Assembly (NCBI RefSeq): GCF_028606985.1
Contig: NZ_CP117416.1
Location: forward strand, 499,501-563,500
Direction of reading: 5' to 3'
Source of the DNA: Paenibacillus kyungheensis
GTDB taxonomy: Bacteria > Bacillota > Bacilli > Paenibacillales > Paenibacillaceae
Length of the DNA: 64,000 nt
Shown here: piece after piece, positions 15,368 through 24,259 of the stretch
Numbering within the stretch: the first letter of the stretch is position 1
Layout of the letters: each line of letters opens with the position of its first letter
The notes under the pieces: generated by a model
What the model saw: only the letters and a program-made list of their open reading frames with translations
Told to the model about the DNA's origin: nothing
Database searches by the model: none
Made by a program: the position numbers and the translations under genes

Positions 15368-16624
15368 TTGAATTTGCAGAAACGAAGACATTCGATGTAT
15401 CGCAATCATTTACGAATCGCTACAACCGAAGGGATTCCGGCTACAATCTTTTCCACATTATTAAGCGGCCCTTTTTTAACAGGTTTTTTATTGTATCTTG
15501 GAGCAACCGCAGGACAAATCGGATTAGTAATCGCATTGACTACACTTGTAAATGTTGGACAGGTGATCGTTGCTTTTTTGATCCAACGTTTACATAAGCG
15601 GAAATGGGTATTAATTTTATCTGTATTTCTGCATCGCGTATTATGGGGAGCTACCGGCTTAGTCCCATTTATTTTTACCAAAGAACTCTGGGTTCCTGCT
15701 TTTATCGTATTGTATATTTCAGCGTTCGTAGCCAATGCCGTGATCGGTGTCGTATGGGCTTCTCTGATTGGGGATATTGTTCCCGGGCGATTGCGGGGTA
15801 GATATTTTGGGATTCGCAATACGATCTTGAATGCGTTAGGAAGTATCACTTTATTTGTAGGAGGCTTTTTGCTTGATAAGTATCCGGGCGGGCAAGGCTT
15901 TCTGATTTTGTATATTATTGTATGGATCTGTGTTGTGATGAATGTGGTTATTTTTCTATTTTATCCAGATGCGCCTTTTGAGCGATCAGCAGAGACGAAG
16001 TTTGTACCGATGTTACGTAAGCCACTCTATGATCGTTTATTTATGAAAGCAACATGGTTTCTAGCCTTCTGGTTATTGTTGCAGACTTTGGTAGTGCCGT
16101 TATACTCGTATGTGATGTTAGAAGTATTGCATGTCAGTTACTCGATTACGTCAACGATGACTGTCGTACAGACGATATTTATGATGATCAGCTTTTATTT
16201 CTGGGGCAATATGAATGCACGCTTTAGTAACAAAACATTGCTGTATTGGACGCTACCTTTTATTGCGGCTTCTTGTATCGCATGGAGTCTAAATGCAATT
16301 ATTCCGGTCGTGTTAGCACTGCTTATTATTCATATGTTACTTGGTATCGGAGTAGGTGGATTTAATCAGCTATCGTTCAATTTTATTATAGGCGATACAC
16401 CCAAAAATGATCGTCCGATGTTTATCGCTGTCTATTCGGCGATTACAGGGCTCACTTCTTTTATCGGGCCATTGGTCGGAGGGAAAATCTTTGAGTGGAT
16501 CGAACCTTTACCTAGATGGGTGCAAGTATTTGGATTTCAGACGGCTGTCGGGGTCTTATTGTTAGTTCTAGCGGTAACGATAGGACGAAAAGTATTAAAA
16601 AATCCGAGCCCGCATCAGTTGTAA
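15368..16624 (+). CDS. MFS transporter
   Basis: The product (418 aa from the TTG) has about 12 hydrophobic helices in two halves of six. The MFS loop signature between helices 2 and 3 is present in a diverged form (IQRLHKRKWVLIL), with the related IVPGRLRGRYFGIRN after helix 4. No substrate can be assigned. The N-terminus is uncertain: the strong ribosome binding site at 15319-15328 would fit an AUC codon at 15335 and add 11 residues (IKRRRALGLNR). An ATG at 15395 would shorten it by nine. The gene is monocistronic, between the histidine kinase gene and ridA. Confidence 0.85.
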   Translation: MNLQKRRHSMYRNHLRIATTEGIPATIFSTLLSGPFLTGFLLYLGATAGQIGLVIALTTLVNVGQVIVAFLIQRLHKRKWVLILSVFLHRVLWGATGLVPFIFTKELWVPAFIVLYISAFVANAVIGVVWASLIGDIVPGRLRGRYFGIRNTILNALGSITLFVGGFLLDKYPGGQGFLILYIIVWICVVMNVVIFLFYPDAPFERSAETKFVPMLRKPLYDRLFMKATWFLAFWLLLQTLVVPLYSYVMLEVLHVSYSITSTMTVVQTIFMMISFYFWGNMNARFSNKTLLYWTLPFIAASCIAWSLNAIIPVVLALLIIHMLLGIGVGGFNQLSFNFIIGDTPKNDRPMFIAVYSAITGLTSFIGPLVGGKIFEWIEPLPRWVQVFGFQTAVGVLLLVLAVTIGRKVLKNPSPHQL

Positions 16625-16643
16625 CCAGCGAGTATACTGGTTA
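16623..16643 (+). other. Small hairpin after the MFS gene
   Basis: TAACCAG pairs with CTGGTTA around an eight-base loop, beginning at the stop codon. No T-run follows. It could stabilise the 3' end of the transcript. Termination is not supported. Confidence 0.4.
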
Positions 16644-16798
16644 ACTTGGACACAACCTGATCTGTTGCAAAGATGATCTGAGCTAACCTGTAGCGCTTTA
16701 GACTAGATTAACTTTGTAGTGAGGATTGCCAAACGTCAGTCTGCACGCTTAAAATGATGTCAGACATATACTACTTTTAGGAAAAGAGGTTATTACGC

Positions 16799-17179
16799 AT
16801 GAGCAAGCAACCGATTTCTACCGATCGTGCTCCTGGAGCACTTGGCCCTTATTCACAAGCGATTGATACAGGGATGTTTATTTTTGCATCCGGTCAATTG
16901 GGACTTGATCCTGTAAGTGGAGAGTTAGCAGAAGGCGTGCAAGAACAAGCACGTGTCGCTCTTGAAAATGTAACGGCTGTTCTGGATGCAGCAGGAAGCA
17001 GTCTGGATCAAGTGGTGAAAACAACAGTCTTTCTACAAGATATGAATGATTTCGCAGCCATGAACGAAATCTACGGTCAATTTTTCAAAGAACCGTATCC
17101 TGCGCGTAGTGCTGTGCAAGTCGCTCGTCTACCGAAAGATGCTTTGGTTGAGATCGAAGTTATCGCTTTGAAAAAATAA
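16799..17179 (+). CDS. ridA: RidA-family enamine/imine deaminase
   Basis: This 126-residue protein is full length for RidA (YjgF/YER057c/UK114). It shows the N-terminal AP(G)ALGPYSQAI signature, SGQLGLDP, the TVFLQDMNDFAAMNEIYG helix and the closing PARSAVQVARLPKDALVEIEVIA, which contains the active-site Arg. RidA hydrolyses reactive enamine/imine intermediates made by PLP enzymes such as threonine dehydratase and so protects metabolism from 2-aminoacrylate. AAGAGG precedes the ATG. The gene stands alone and ends in a strong terminator. Confidence 0.96.
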   Translation: MSKQPISTDRAPGALGPYSQAIDTGMFIFASGQLGLDPVSGELAEGVQEQARVALENVTAVLDAAGSSLDQVVKTTVFLQDMNDFAAMNEIYGQFFKEPYPARSAVQVARLPKDALVEIEVIALKK

Positions 17180-17192
17180 TTAAGTGTAACCT

Positions 17193-17231
17193 AAAAAAGA
17201 CGTTCTCGTTGGATGAGAATGTCTTTTTTTT
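17193..17231 (+). terminator. Terminator of ridA
   Basis: AAAAAAGAC plus TTCTC pairs with GAGAA plus GTCTTTTTTTT. Confidence 0.88.
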
Positions 17232-17275
17232 GATAATAGAAAATATATAACTTAATATAAAATGAATAATTCAAC

Positions 17276-17308
17276 AAGAGCCCTCTCTTCGATAAAAGAA
17301 AGGGCTCT
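17276..17308 (-). terminator. Terminator of the TspO-like gene
   Basis: AGAGCCCTTTCTT pairs with AAGAGAGGGCTCT on the minus strand. It is followed by TTGTTGAATT, a weak U-tract. It lies 28 bases after the gene. Confidence 0.7.
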
Positions 17309-17335
17309 GCATATAAAGATAAAATGACAATTCTA

Positions 17336-18094
17336 TTAATCTCGTGTACGATTGCGAACAAAGAAAATAATAATCGCATAAATGAACAACACCACTGCTA
17401 AAATAATAGCGGTTAACCATGTGGCATGGGAGTCTTGATGTTTGAATGCAATCGCGCTGTACGCCCATACAAAAACAAGCGGATAAATACTGTCACGATA
17501 GCGATATCCGATCACAAGAGCAATCAATGCACCAGCGATTAATCCAATGACTGACCAGACAGTCGGTGAAAGTCCAAAACCAGACCAATCATTTTTGTGT
17601 AACACGATCCCGATATTCAAAATCGTAGCAACCGATACCCAACCCATGTAAATACTGAAAGGTAATTTGACCAGAATAATCTGAGCGACCGATGGACGAA
17701 CAATTCTTCTTGTGCGTACATACAATACAATCGTGGTTAATAATAACAGAACAATAATCACTGTCGCAATTTCTGTTAACAACGAATGCCAGAAGAACAA
17801 CCAGATAATATTACATAATGAATTGATGATTAACCAGATTCCAACCGCTTCGATGCCTTCGTTACTTTCAGAAGAATTGCGGAATTGATAAATCACAAAG
17901 CCTACTAACAATAGATAGATCACAGACCATATGGAAAATGCATAACTAGCAGGTGTTAATAGAATTTCGAACATATCCGAAATTTCCCCTGTACCTCTAC
18001 CGAATAGTGGTAGGGTGGCTGCTAGATAATTCATCACCAATACTGCCGCAATAGCTACTACATTCAGCCATTTGTACGTATTGAGTTTGGACAA
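17336..18094 (-). CDS. TspO/MBR-related membrane protein
   Basis: I take the TTG at 18094 as the start because AAGGAGGG lies seven bases upstream; the ATG 45 bases earlier has no site. The 252-residue product has about eight hydrophobic helices. It is rich in Trp and contains FSIWSVIYLLLVGF, NIIWLFFW and LVKLPFSIYMGWVSVATILN, which resemble the tryptophan-rich TspO/MBR family but in a longer version than the usual 150-160 residues. TspO proteins bind porphyrins and other hydrophobic ligands. For this longer group a tetrapyrrole or transport role is only an inference. Confidence 0.75.
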   Translation of the reverse strand: MSKLNTYKWLNVVAIAAVLVMNYLAATLPLFGRGTGEISDMFEILLTPASYAFSIWSVIYLLLVGFVIYQFRNSSESNEGIEAVGIWLIINSLCNIIWLFFWHSLLTEIATVIIVLLLLTTIVLYVRTRRIVRPSVAQIILVKLPFSIYMGWVSVATILNIGIVLHKNDWSGFGLSPTVWSVIGLIAGALIALVIGYRYRDSIYPLVFVWAYSAIAFKHQDSHATWLTAIILAVVLFIYAIIIFFVRNRTRD

Positions 18095-18265
18095 TAGGAG
18101 TCCCTCCTTATTTTTTGAGATCATATGTAAAGCTGACATTCAGTATACAGAATGCTTTAACTATATACCCATTTCAAAGCGTAGTTACACAGCAATCACT
18201 ATTTCGAACACTGTAATAGTAGAAGCATGTTGGTGCTAAAATATCATATTGAAAAAGCGCAAAAA

Positions 18266-18279
18266 TGATAGCGTTATCA
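18266..18279. promoter_or_regulatory. cre-like operator upstream of the sugar ABC operon
   Basis: TGATAGCGTTATCA fits the CcpA catabolite-responsive consensus TGWNANCGNTNWCA at every position. It is the core of a longer palindrome, AATGATA-GCGT-TATCATT. It lies about 113 bases before the first permease start. Other LacI-family repressors bind similar sequences. Confidence 0.65.
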
Positions 18280-18391
18280 TTTTGTGAATAGGAATATTGT
18301 TAAAACAGTCATCAATTTGTCAAAGCTTGGGTATATAACAATATGTTGATTGTTTCATCTGATAAAAGGGACTTGAAGGAGGACACTGAAT

Positions 18392-19273
18392 ATGGTCGGT
18401 AAAAAAGCGTCACAATGGATTCAACAGATTATTTTTGTAGGGCCCGCCACTTTGTTTTTTGCACTAATTGTGATTATTCCATTTATTTTGGGTCTGTATT
18501 ATTCATTTACAGATTGGAATGGTATTTCAAAAACAATCAACTGGGTTGGATTTAGCAATTACACACATATCGTTACCAAAGATCCTGATTTTCGTAATGC
18601 GTTTTGGTTTACCGTTCGCTTTACAGTAGTAGGCATTATTATTACCAATGTTATAGGGTTTGCTTTAGCGTATATTTTAACGAAGCCACTATTTACACGT
18701 AATCTGATGCGTACAATTTTCTTTATGCCAAATATGATCGGTGGATTGTTGCTTGGATTTATCTGGCAGTTTATTTTTATCAAAGGGTTTGCCGCTGTCG
18801 GTGAAGCTACAGGGTTATCTTTATTTAATCTTCCCTGGTTAGGTGATCGCGCGACTTCATTCTGGGGTATCGTTATCGTCTTTGTCTGGCAAACCGCAGG
18901 TTATTTGATGGTTATTTACATATCTTCGTTAAACAATGTACCGAAAGATGTTTTGGAATCGGCAGAGATTGATGGAGCTACGCGCTGGCAAGTAGTGCGT
19001 CATATTATTTTCCCATTAATTATGCCTGCGATTACGATCTGCTTGTTCTTAGCGATCTCATGGGCGTTCAAAATGTTCGATCTTAACTTAGCGTTAACCA
19101 ATGGTGGACCATTCAAAGCGACTGAATCGGTAGCACTGGATATTTACAATGAAGCCTTTACCAATAACCGTCTAGGATTGGGTACAGCAAAAGCTGTTAT
19201 TTTCTTCGTCATTGTGGCATTGATTACCAGTGTGCAGGTACGTCTGACGAAAAGCAGGGAGGTTGAACTATAA
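18392..19273 (+). CDS. Sugar ABC transporter permease (MalF type)
   Basis: This 293-residue protein has six predicted transmembrane helices and the permease EAA loop EIDGATRWQVVRHIIFPLIM, which contacts the ATPase. It resembles CUT1-family permeases of the MalF/LacF/UgpA type. AAGGAGG precedes the ATG. The stop overlaps the next start by one base (TAATG), coupling it to its partner permease. No ATPase gene is in the operon, so a shared MsmX-like ATPase elsewhere is expected, as is common in Bacillales CUT1 systems. Confidence 0.93.
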   Translation: MVGKKASQWIQQIIFVGPATLFFALIVIIPFILGLYYSFTDWNGISKTINWVGFSNYTHIVTKDPDFRNAFWFTVRFTVVGIIITNVIGFALAYILTKPLFTRNLMRTIFFMPNMIGGLLLGFIWQFIFIKGFAAVGEATGLSLFNLPWLGDRATSFWGIVIVFVWQTAGYLMVIYISSLNNVPKDVLESAEIDGATRWQVVRHIIFPLIMPAITICLFLAISWAFKMFDLNLALTNGGPFKATESVALDIYNEAFTNNRLGLGTAKAVIFFVIVALITSVQVRLTKSREVEL

Positions 19274-20109
19274 TGGATATTCAAAAACGATACGGTGTTC
19301 GTACACTAATTCTCGAAATTATTGTTGTGATTGTCGGCTTAATCTTCTTGATTCCTTTTTACTTTCTACTGGTCAATTCAGTGAAATCTTTTGCCGATAT
19401 TTTGTCCAATTCAGCAGGCTTGCCTCAAGCGTATTTGTGGAGCAATTATGCCAAAGCATGGACAGCTATCGATTTCCCTACAGCGCTTAAAAATTCATTG
19501 ATTGTGACGATTGTCAGCAATCTATTATTAGTATTAATCAGTTCGATGGCTGCTTATCAGATGGTACGTCATCCATCATTATTTAATCGCATCTTGTTTT
19601 TTGTTTTTGTAGCTGCGATGGTTATTCCTTTCCAATCGATTATGTTGCCTTTAATGGAAATGGCGAGCAAATATCGTCTTAATAATAGTATGTATGGATT
19701 GATTGTAAGTTATCTTGGATTTGGTGCACCTTTGTCTGTGTTTCTTTTCCATGGATTTGTCAAAACGGTTCCTCTTGAAATCGAACAAGCGGCTCGTGTA
19801 GATGGTTCGTCTCGTTACGGTGTCTTTTTCCGTATTGTATGTCCGTTAATGCAACCGATGTTTGTAACGGTTATTATTCTGAATACATTATGGATCTGGA
19901 ACGATTATCTGTTGCCTTCTCTTATCTTATCCAGCCCTGAATTACGTACAATTCCGATCGCAACATACAGCTTTTTCGGTCAATATACGAAGCAATGGGA
20001 TATGGCATTGCCTGCGCTAGTGCTTGGTATTACACCGATTATTATTTTCTTCCTGTTTATGCAACGCTATATTATCGAAGGTATCACTTCAGGATCTGTT
20101 AAAGGTTAA
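19273..20109 (+). CDS. Sugar ABC transporter permease (MalG type)
   Basis: This 278-residue protein has six transmembrane helices. The EAA loop RVDGSSRYGVFFRIVCPLMQ and the C-terminal RYIIEGITSGSVKG are typical of MalG-type CUT1 permeases. GGGAGG lies ten bases before the ATG, and the start overlaps the preceding stop. It forms the second half of the membrane channel with the gene just upstream. The binding protein follows 76 bases downstream. Confidence 0.93.
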   Translation: MDIQKRYGVRTLILEIIVVIVGLIFLIPFYFLLVNSVKSFADILSNSAGLPQAYLWSNYAKAWTAIDFPTALKNSLIVTIVSNLLLVLISSMAAYQMVRHPSLFNRILFFVFVAAMVIPFQSIMLPLMEMASKYRLNNSMYGLIVSYLGFGAPLSVFLFHGFVKTVPLEIEQAARVDGSSRYGVFFRIVCPLMQPMFVTVIILNTLWIWNDYLLPSLILSSPELRTIPIATYSFFGQYTKQWDMALPALVLGITPIIIFFLFMQRYIIEGITSGSVKG

Positions 20110-20185
20110 TATCTATAGCGCCTAAATGAATAGCCAATATGAAATAGAGACAGAATTGAAATAAGCAAAACAGGAGGATTGAAGT

Positions 20186-21454
20186 ATGAAAAAAATACTT
20201 TTACTACCACTGACTTTGCTCTTCGGATTAGCGACCGTATTATCCGGTTGTGGCAATCAGAATACAGAAGATGCAAGTGGAACCAAGACGATTCATATTT
20301 ATCAATATAAAGTAGAGATATCTGGCGCTCTTGCCAAATTAAAAGTAGAATACGAGAAAACTCATCCGGGCGTGAAGTTAGATATTCAGTCTGTCGGTGG
20401 TGGTAGTGATTATGCGGCTTCGCTCAAAGCCAAATTCGCTTCAGGTGATGAACCTGATATTTTCAGCAATGGCGGATATGAAGAAATGAATCTCTGGTTT
20501 GAATATATGGAAGATTTGTCTGATCAGTCGTGGGTAAGCGATCTGGTCGATGGAGCGAAAGAATCGATTAGTCGTGATGGACACATCTATGGTCAGCCGA
20601 TTGGTCTAGAAGGATATGGATTTATTTATAACAAAGATATTTTTGATAAAGTAGGCATTAAAGAGTTACCTACTACGTTAGAAGAATTACAAGCAGTCTG
20701 CGAAAAACTCAAAGCTGCTGGTTATATTCCATTCTCGAATGCGTTCCAAGAGTGGTGGGTACTGGGTAATCATAATTCCAATATTCCATTTGCTCATCAG
20801 AAAGATCCGGTACAATTCTTGCAACAATTGGATGCAGGTACAGCGCAAATACCGGGAAATGAGAAATTTACAGATTGGTTGAATCTGGTCGATCTTATGG
20901 TAAAATACGGAAATAGTAATCCTTTAACAACTGATTACAATACACAGGTAACATTGTTTGCAAATGGCAAAGCAGCGATGATGCAACAAGGGAACTGGAC
21001 ACAAGTACAGATTGATGGAATTAAGCCAAATATGAATATTGGTCTAATGCCGATTCCGATCAATAATGACAAACAAGAGAATGATCGCTTATTTGTAAGC
21101 GTGCCGAACAACTGGGTCGTGAACAAAAATTCACCGGTCAAAGCAGAAGCAAAAGAATTTTTAAATTGGTTAGTGACTTCAGATACAGGAAAACACTATA
21201 TCACTGACGAATTTAAATTTATACCTGCTTTCAAAAGTATTCCAACGACCGATAAACAGCTAGGCCCTATCGGTTCAGATATTGTGAAATACAATGAAGC
21301 AGGCAAAACGCTCCAATGGGTATTCCCACGATTTGCAACAGGATTAACCAAAGATTACGGCAGTACGATTCAAGCTTATATCGCTGGAGAATTGACCAGA
21401 GATGAAATGCTGGAACAAATGCAAGCAGAATGGGTTAATTTGCAATTAAGATAG
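20186..21454 (+). CDS. Sugar-binding lipoprotein of the ABC transporter
   Basis: This 422-residue protein begins with a lipoprotein signal peptide ending in the lipobox LSGC (Cys near residue 22). The mature part is a family 1 extracellular solute-binding protein: KLKVEYEKTHPGVKLDI, KFASGDEPDIF, GYGFIYNKDIFDKVGI and FANGKAAMMQQGNWT are typical. It should capture an oligosaccharide outside the membrane and deliver it to the two permeases upstream. The neighbouring GH31 alpha-glucosidase suggests an alpha-linked glucose oligosaccharide. AGGAGG precedes the ATG. Confidence 0.94.
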   Translation: MKKILLLPLTLLFGLATVLSGCGNQNTEDASGTKTIHIYQYKVEISGALAKLKVEYEKTHPGVKLDIQSVGGGSDYAASLKAKFASGDEPDIFSNGGYEEMNLWFEYMEDLSDQSWVSDLVDGAKESISRDGHIYGQPIGLEGYGFIYNKDIFDKVGIKELPTTLEELQAVCEKLKAAGYIPFSNAFQEWWVLGNHNSNIPFAHQKDPVQFLQQLDAGTAQIPGNEKFTDWLNLVDLMVKYGNSNPLTTDYNTQVTLFANGKAAMMQQGNWTQVQIDGIKPNMNIGLMPIPINNDKQENDRLFVSVPNNWVVNKNSPVKAEAKEFLNWLVTSDTGKHYITDEFKFIPAFKSIPTTDKQLGPIGSDIVKYNEAGKTLQWVFPRFATGLTKDYGSTIQAYIAGELTRDEMLEQMQAEWVNLQLR

Positions 21455-21571
21455 TCTGACATGAATATATCTTTGGGTAGATCAGGCGAAGCGAGCAATA
21501 GATACAAGCCTGATCTACATCAAAGGTCTCTACATGTCTACCAACATCCAACAGCGGAGGGGAACAGTAGA

Positions 21572-24010
21572 ATGGAAGATACAAGCGAAGCGATACACCC
21601 GGACAAGGCAGGATTACCTGTTGTACAGGAAACATGGAACTCATTTGGACATATGATTCGCTGGCAAGAACATAATGGAGCTTATCTTTGTTACGGAGAA
21701 CGTAGTCATGCCGCACTGATTTTTTTGTCTGAGGGAGAATTTCGCTTTAAAGTATTTCAAGGAGAATATCCTGATCTATCAACAACAATAGCTGTATTAC
21801 CTCGCAGTGAAACATCACAACCTGAAGTCGAAGAAAATGAAGAAAACCTGGTTTTTACAACATCGCTTATTCAAGTTTTGCTCAATAGGCAAACGTTTGC
21901 ACTAACGGTGTTAGATAAAGATGGAAACGAAATTGCGCGTCAAGAAACCGTCAGTTGGAGTCCTCGGGGTGCGATCAATGGTTTGTTCAATATGCAGGAA
22001 GGCTCTCATTTTTACGGATTAGGTGAGAAATCTAGCTTTTTGGATAAACGTGGTGAGCGCTATACGATGTGGAATACCGATGTCTATGCTCCTCATATGC
22101 CAGAGATCGAAGCGCTATATGAATCGATTCCATTACTATTGCATATGCAAGGGGAGACGACATACGGCATATTTCTAGACAATCCGGGACGTTCTGACTT
22201 TGATATGCGTTCACATGGAGTAGCCTATACGATTGGATGTTCTACAGGGCAGTATGATATTTATTTTATTTATGGACCGGAATTGAAAGATGTGGTTCGT
22301 CGTTATACATCGATGACCGGACGGATTTCGTTGCCACCTAAATGGGCGCTTGGATATCATCAATCTCGTTATAGCTATATGAATCAAAGTGAAGTGATGC
22401 AGTTAGCTCGTGATTTTCGGGAAAAACAAATTCCATGTGATGTGATCTATCTGGATATTCACTATATGGAAGGCTATCGTGTATTTACATTTGATAAAAT
22501 TCGTTTTCCGAATCCGAAAGAGATGATTGCGGAACTAAAAGAAATGGGTATCCGCATCGTGCCGATTGTCGATCCCGGAGTGAAAAAAGATCCTAAATAT
22601 CCGGTCTATCGTGAAGGGGTGCAGGAAGATCATTTCTGTCGTTACTTAGAAGGAGATATTTATTTCGGAGATGTATGGCCAGGAACCAGTGCTTTTCCTG
22701 ATTTCACCGATAACAGAACAGCAGAGTGGTGGGGACAACTGCACGACTACTATACATCGCTTGGTATTGAAGGCATCTGGAACGATATGAATGAACCTGC
22801 TGTATTTAATACACTCAAAACAATGGACTTGGATGTTATTCATAAAAATAATGGTAAACCGATGACACACGAAGAATTGCACAATTTGTATGGATTACTG
22901 ATGTCCAAAGCAACGTATGAAGGTATGAAAAACAATATGAATGGTCGTCGTCCTTTTATTTTGACACGTGCAGGTTATTCAGGAATTCAGCGGTATGCGG
23001 CAATCTGGACAGGGGATAATCGCAGTTTCTGGGAGCATATGGCGATGGCGATTCCAATGGTACTCAATATGGGATTGTCAGGGTTACCTTTTGCCGGGCC
23101 GGATATCGGTGGATTTGCGCATCATACTTCAGATCAATTGCTTGTACGTTGGACACAGATGGGAGCCTTTTTCCCGTATTGTCGTAATCACTCATCGCTT
23201 GGTACAGCACGTCAAGAACCGTGGTCGTTTGGCGAGCAGACGGAAAGCATTTTACGAGAATATATCGGACTGCGTTACCGCTGGTTACCCCATTTATATA
23301 ATCTGTTCCATGAAGCCGCGCAGACAGGAATGCCGATTATTCGTCCATTGATTCTAGAATATCCACGCGATCCGCAGGTTACTAATCTTTGCGATCAATT
23401 TTTAGTTGGGTCAGACGTGTTGATTGCTCCGATTTATCGACCGGATACGTATTGTCGCGCAGTGTATTTACCTGAAGGAACATGGCATGATTATTGGACA
23501 GGCGAGCGTCACGAAGGTGGCAGACATATTCTGGTGGATGCTCCGCTGGATGTATTGCCGATGTTTATCCGTGCAGGTTCGATTGTAGTTGAAGGGTCGC
23601 TACGTCAATACACAGGCGATCAGGCAGATGAATCCATTACTTTCCATATCTATGGGGCTGTTGCAGATGCTTCATTTACAGCAGAGTATAGCCTGTATGA
23701 AGATGATGGAGAGACATTTGCTTATGAAAATGGTAATCATTCGAAACTTGATATTCGTGCATGTGGTGGACAGGATGAATTGCGATTGTCGATCCGTTAT
23801 GCAAATAGACAGTATGTAGCTGTTCGTGATCAGTTACGTTTTACACTGCGTCAACCGGAGTTTCAACCGACAGAGATTGTAGGATTAGATCGTATTTCGC
23901 TAGACGATCTTGCTGAAGGAAAATCAGGTTGGAGTATGGATGAAGATAGTGGAGATATTTTGATTCAAGTATCTGATACAGAGCAAAATGAATTGGTTCT
24001 AAAAGTCTAA
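21572..24010 (+). CDS. GH31 alpha-glucosidase
   Basis: The start at 21572 is favoured because GGAGGGG lies nine bases before it; an in-frame ATG at 21461 has no site. The 812-residue enzyme has the GH31 layout: N-terminal beta-sandwich, a (beta/alpha)8 barrel with nucleophile Asp in GIWNDMNEPAVF (about residue 403) and acid/base Asp in IWTGDNRSFWEHM (about residue 480), then C-terminal beta-sandwiches including the DUF5110-like YSLYEDDGETFAYENG part. There is no signal peptide, so it works in the cytoplasm on sugars imported by the linked ABC system. Specificity is unknown; alpha-glucosidase is the commonest activity, alpha-xylosidase is possible. Confidence 0.94.
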   Translation: MEDTSEAIHPDKAGLPVVQETWNSFGHMIRWQEHNGAYLCYGERSHAALIFLSEGEFRFKVFQGEYPDLSTTIAVLPRSETSQPEVEENEENLVFTTSLIQVLLNRQTFALTVLDKDGNEIARQETVSWSPRGAINGLFNMQEGSHFYGLGEKSSFLDKRGERYTMWNTDVYAPHMPEIEALYESIPLLLHMQGETTYGIFLDNPGRSDFDMRSHGVAYTIGCSTGQYDIYFIYGPELKDVVRRYTSMTGRISLPPKWALGYHQSRYSYMNQSEVMQLARDFREKQIPCDVIYLDIHYMEGYRVFTFDKIRFPNPKEMIAELKEMGIRIVPIVDPGVKKDPKYPVYREGVQEDHFCRYLEGDIYFGDVWPGTSAFPDFTDNRTAEWWGQLHDYYTSLGIEGIWNDMNEPAVFNTLKTMDLDVIHKNNGKPMTHEELHNLYGLLMSKATYEGMKNNMNGRRPFILTRAGYSGIQRYAAIWTGDNRSFWEHMAMAIPMVLNMGLSGLPFAGPDIGGFAHHTSDQLLVRWTQMGAFFPYCRNHSSLGTARQEPWSFGEQTESILREYIGLRYRWLPHLYNLFHEAAQTGMPIIRPLILEYPRDPQVTNLCDQFLVGSDVLIAPIYRPDTYCRAVYLPEGTWHDYWTGERHEGGRHILVDAPLDVLPMFIRAGSIVVEGSLRQYTGDQADESITFHIYGAVADASFTAEYSLYEDDGETFAYENGNHSKLDIRACGGQDELRLSIRYANRQYVAVRDQLRFTLRQPEFQPTEIVGLDRISLDDLAEGKSGWSMDEDSGDILIQVSDTEQNELVLKV

Positions 24011-24060
24011 AAAAAGGTCATTTCTTTCACAGAGATTGGTGAAGGAAGTGACCTTTTTTA
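24010..24060 (+). terminator. Terminator of the sugar-uptake operon
   Basis: AAAAAGGTCA and TTCTTTCAC pair with GTGAAGGAA and TGACCTTTTTT. It directly follows the stop codon. Confidence 0.88.
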
Positions 24061-24259
24061 ATGTTATGATAGATAGACAATATCTTAATTTTTACTCATT
24101 ATTTTTGCTGAAAAGACGATAATGATGATAACTCTAAAAATGGATTGAAAAATAGTGCATATCCAGATAAAGAAAAACCAACAGACTAAAATGACCTGAA
24201 AAGACATTTATTTTATAGTATACAACTACATAGAAATCTAAAAAAACGGAGATGAACAC

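Noticed and set aside
18249-18280. SigA promoter TTGAAA / TATCAT before the sugar operon
   Set aside because: The spacing is 20 bases, too long for a normal promoter, and the -10 candidate lies inside the cre-like palindrome.
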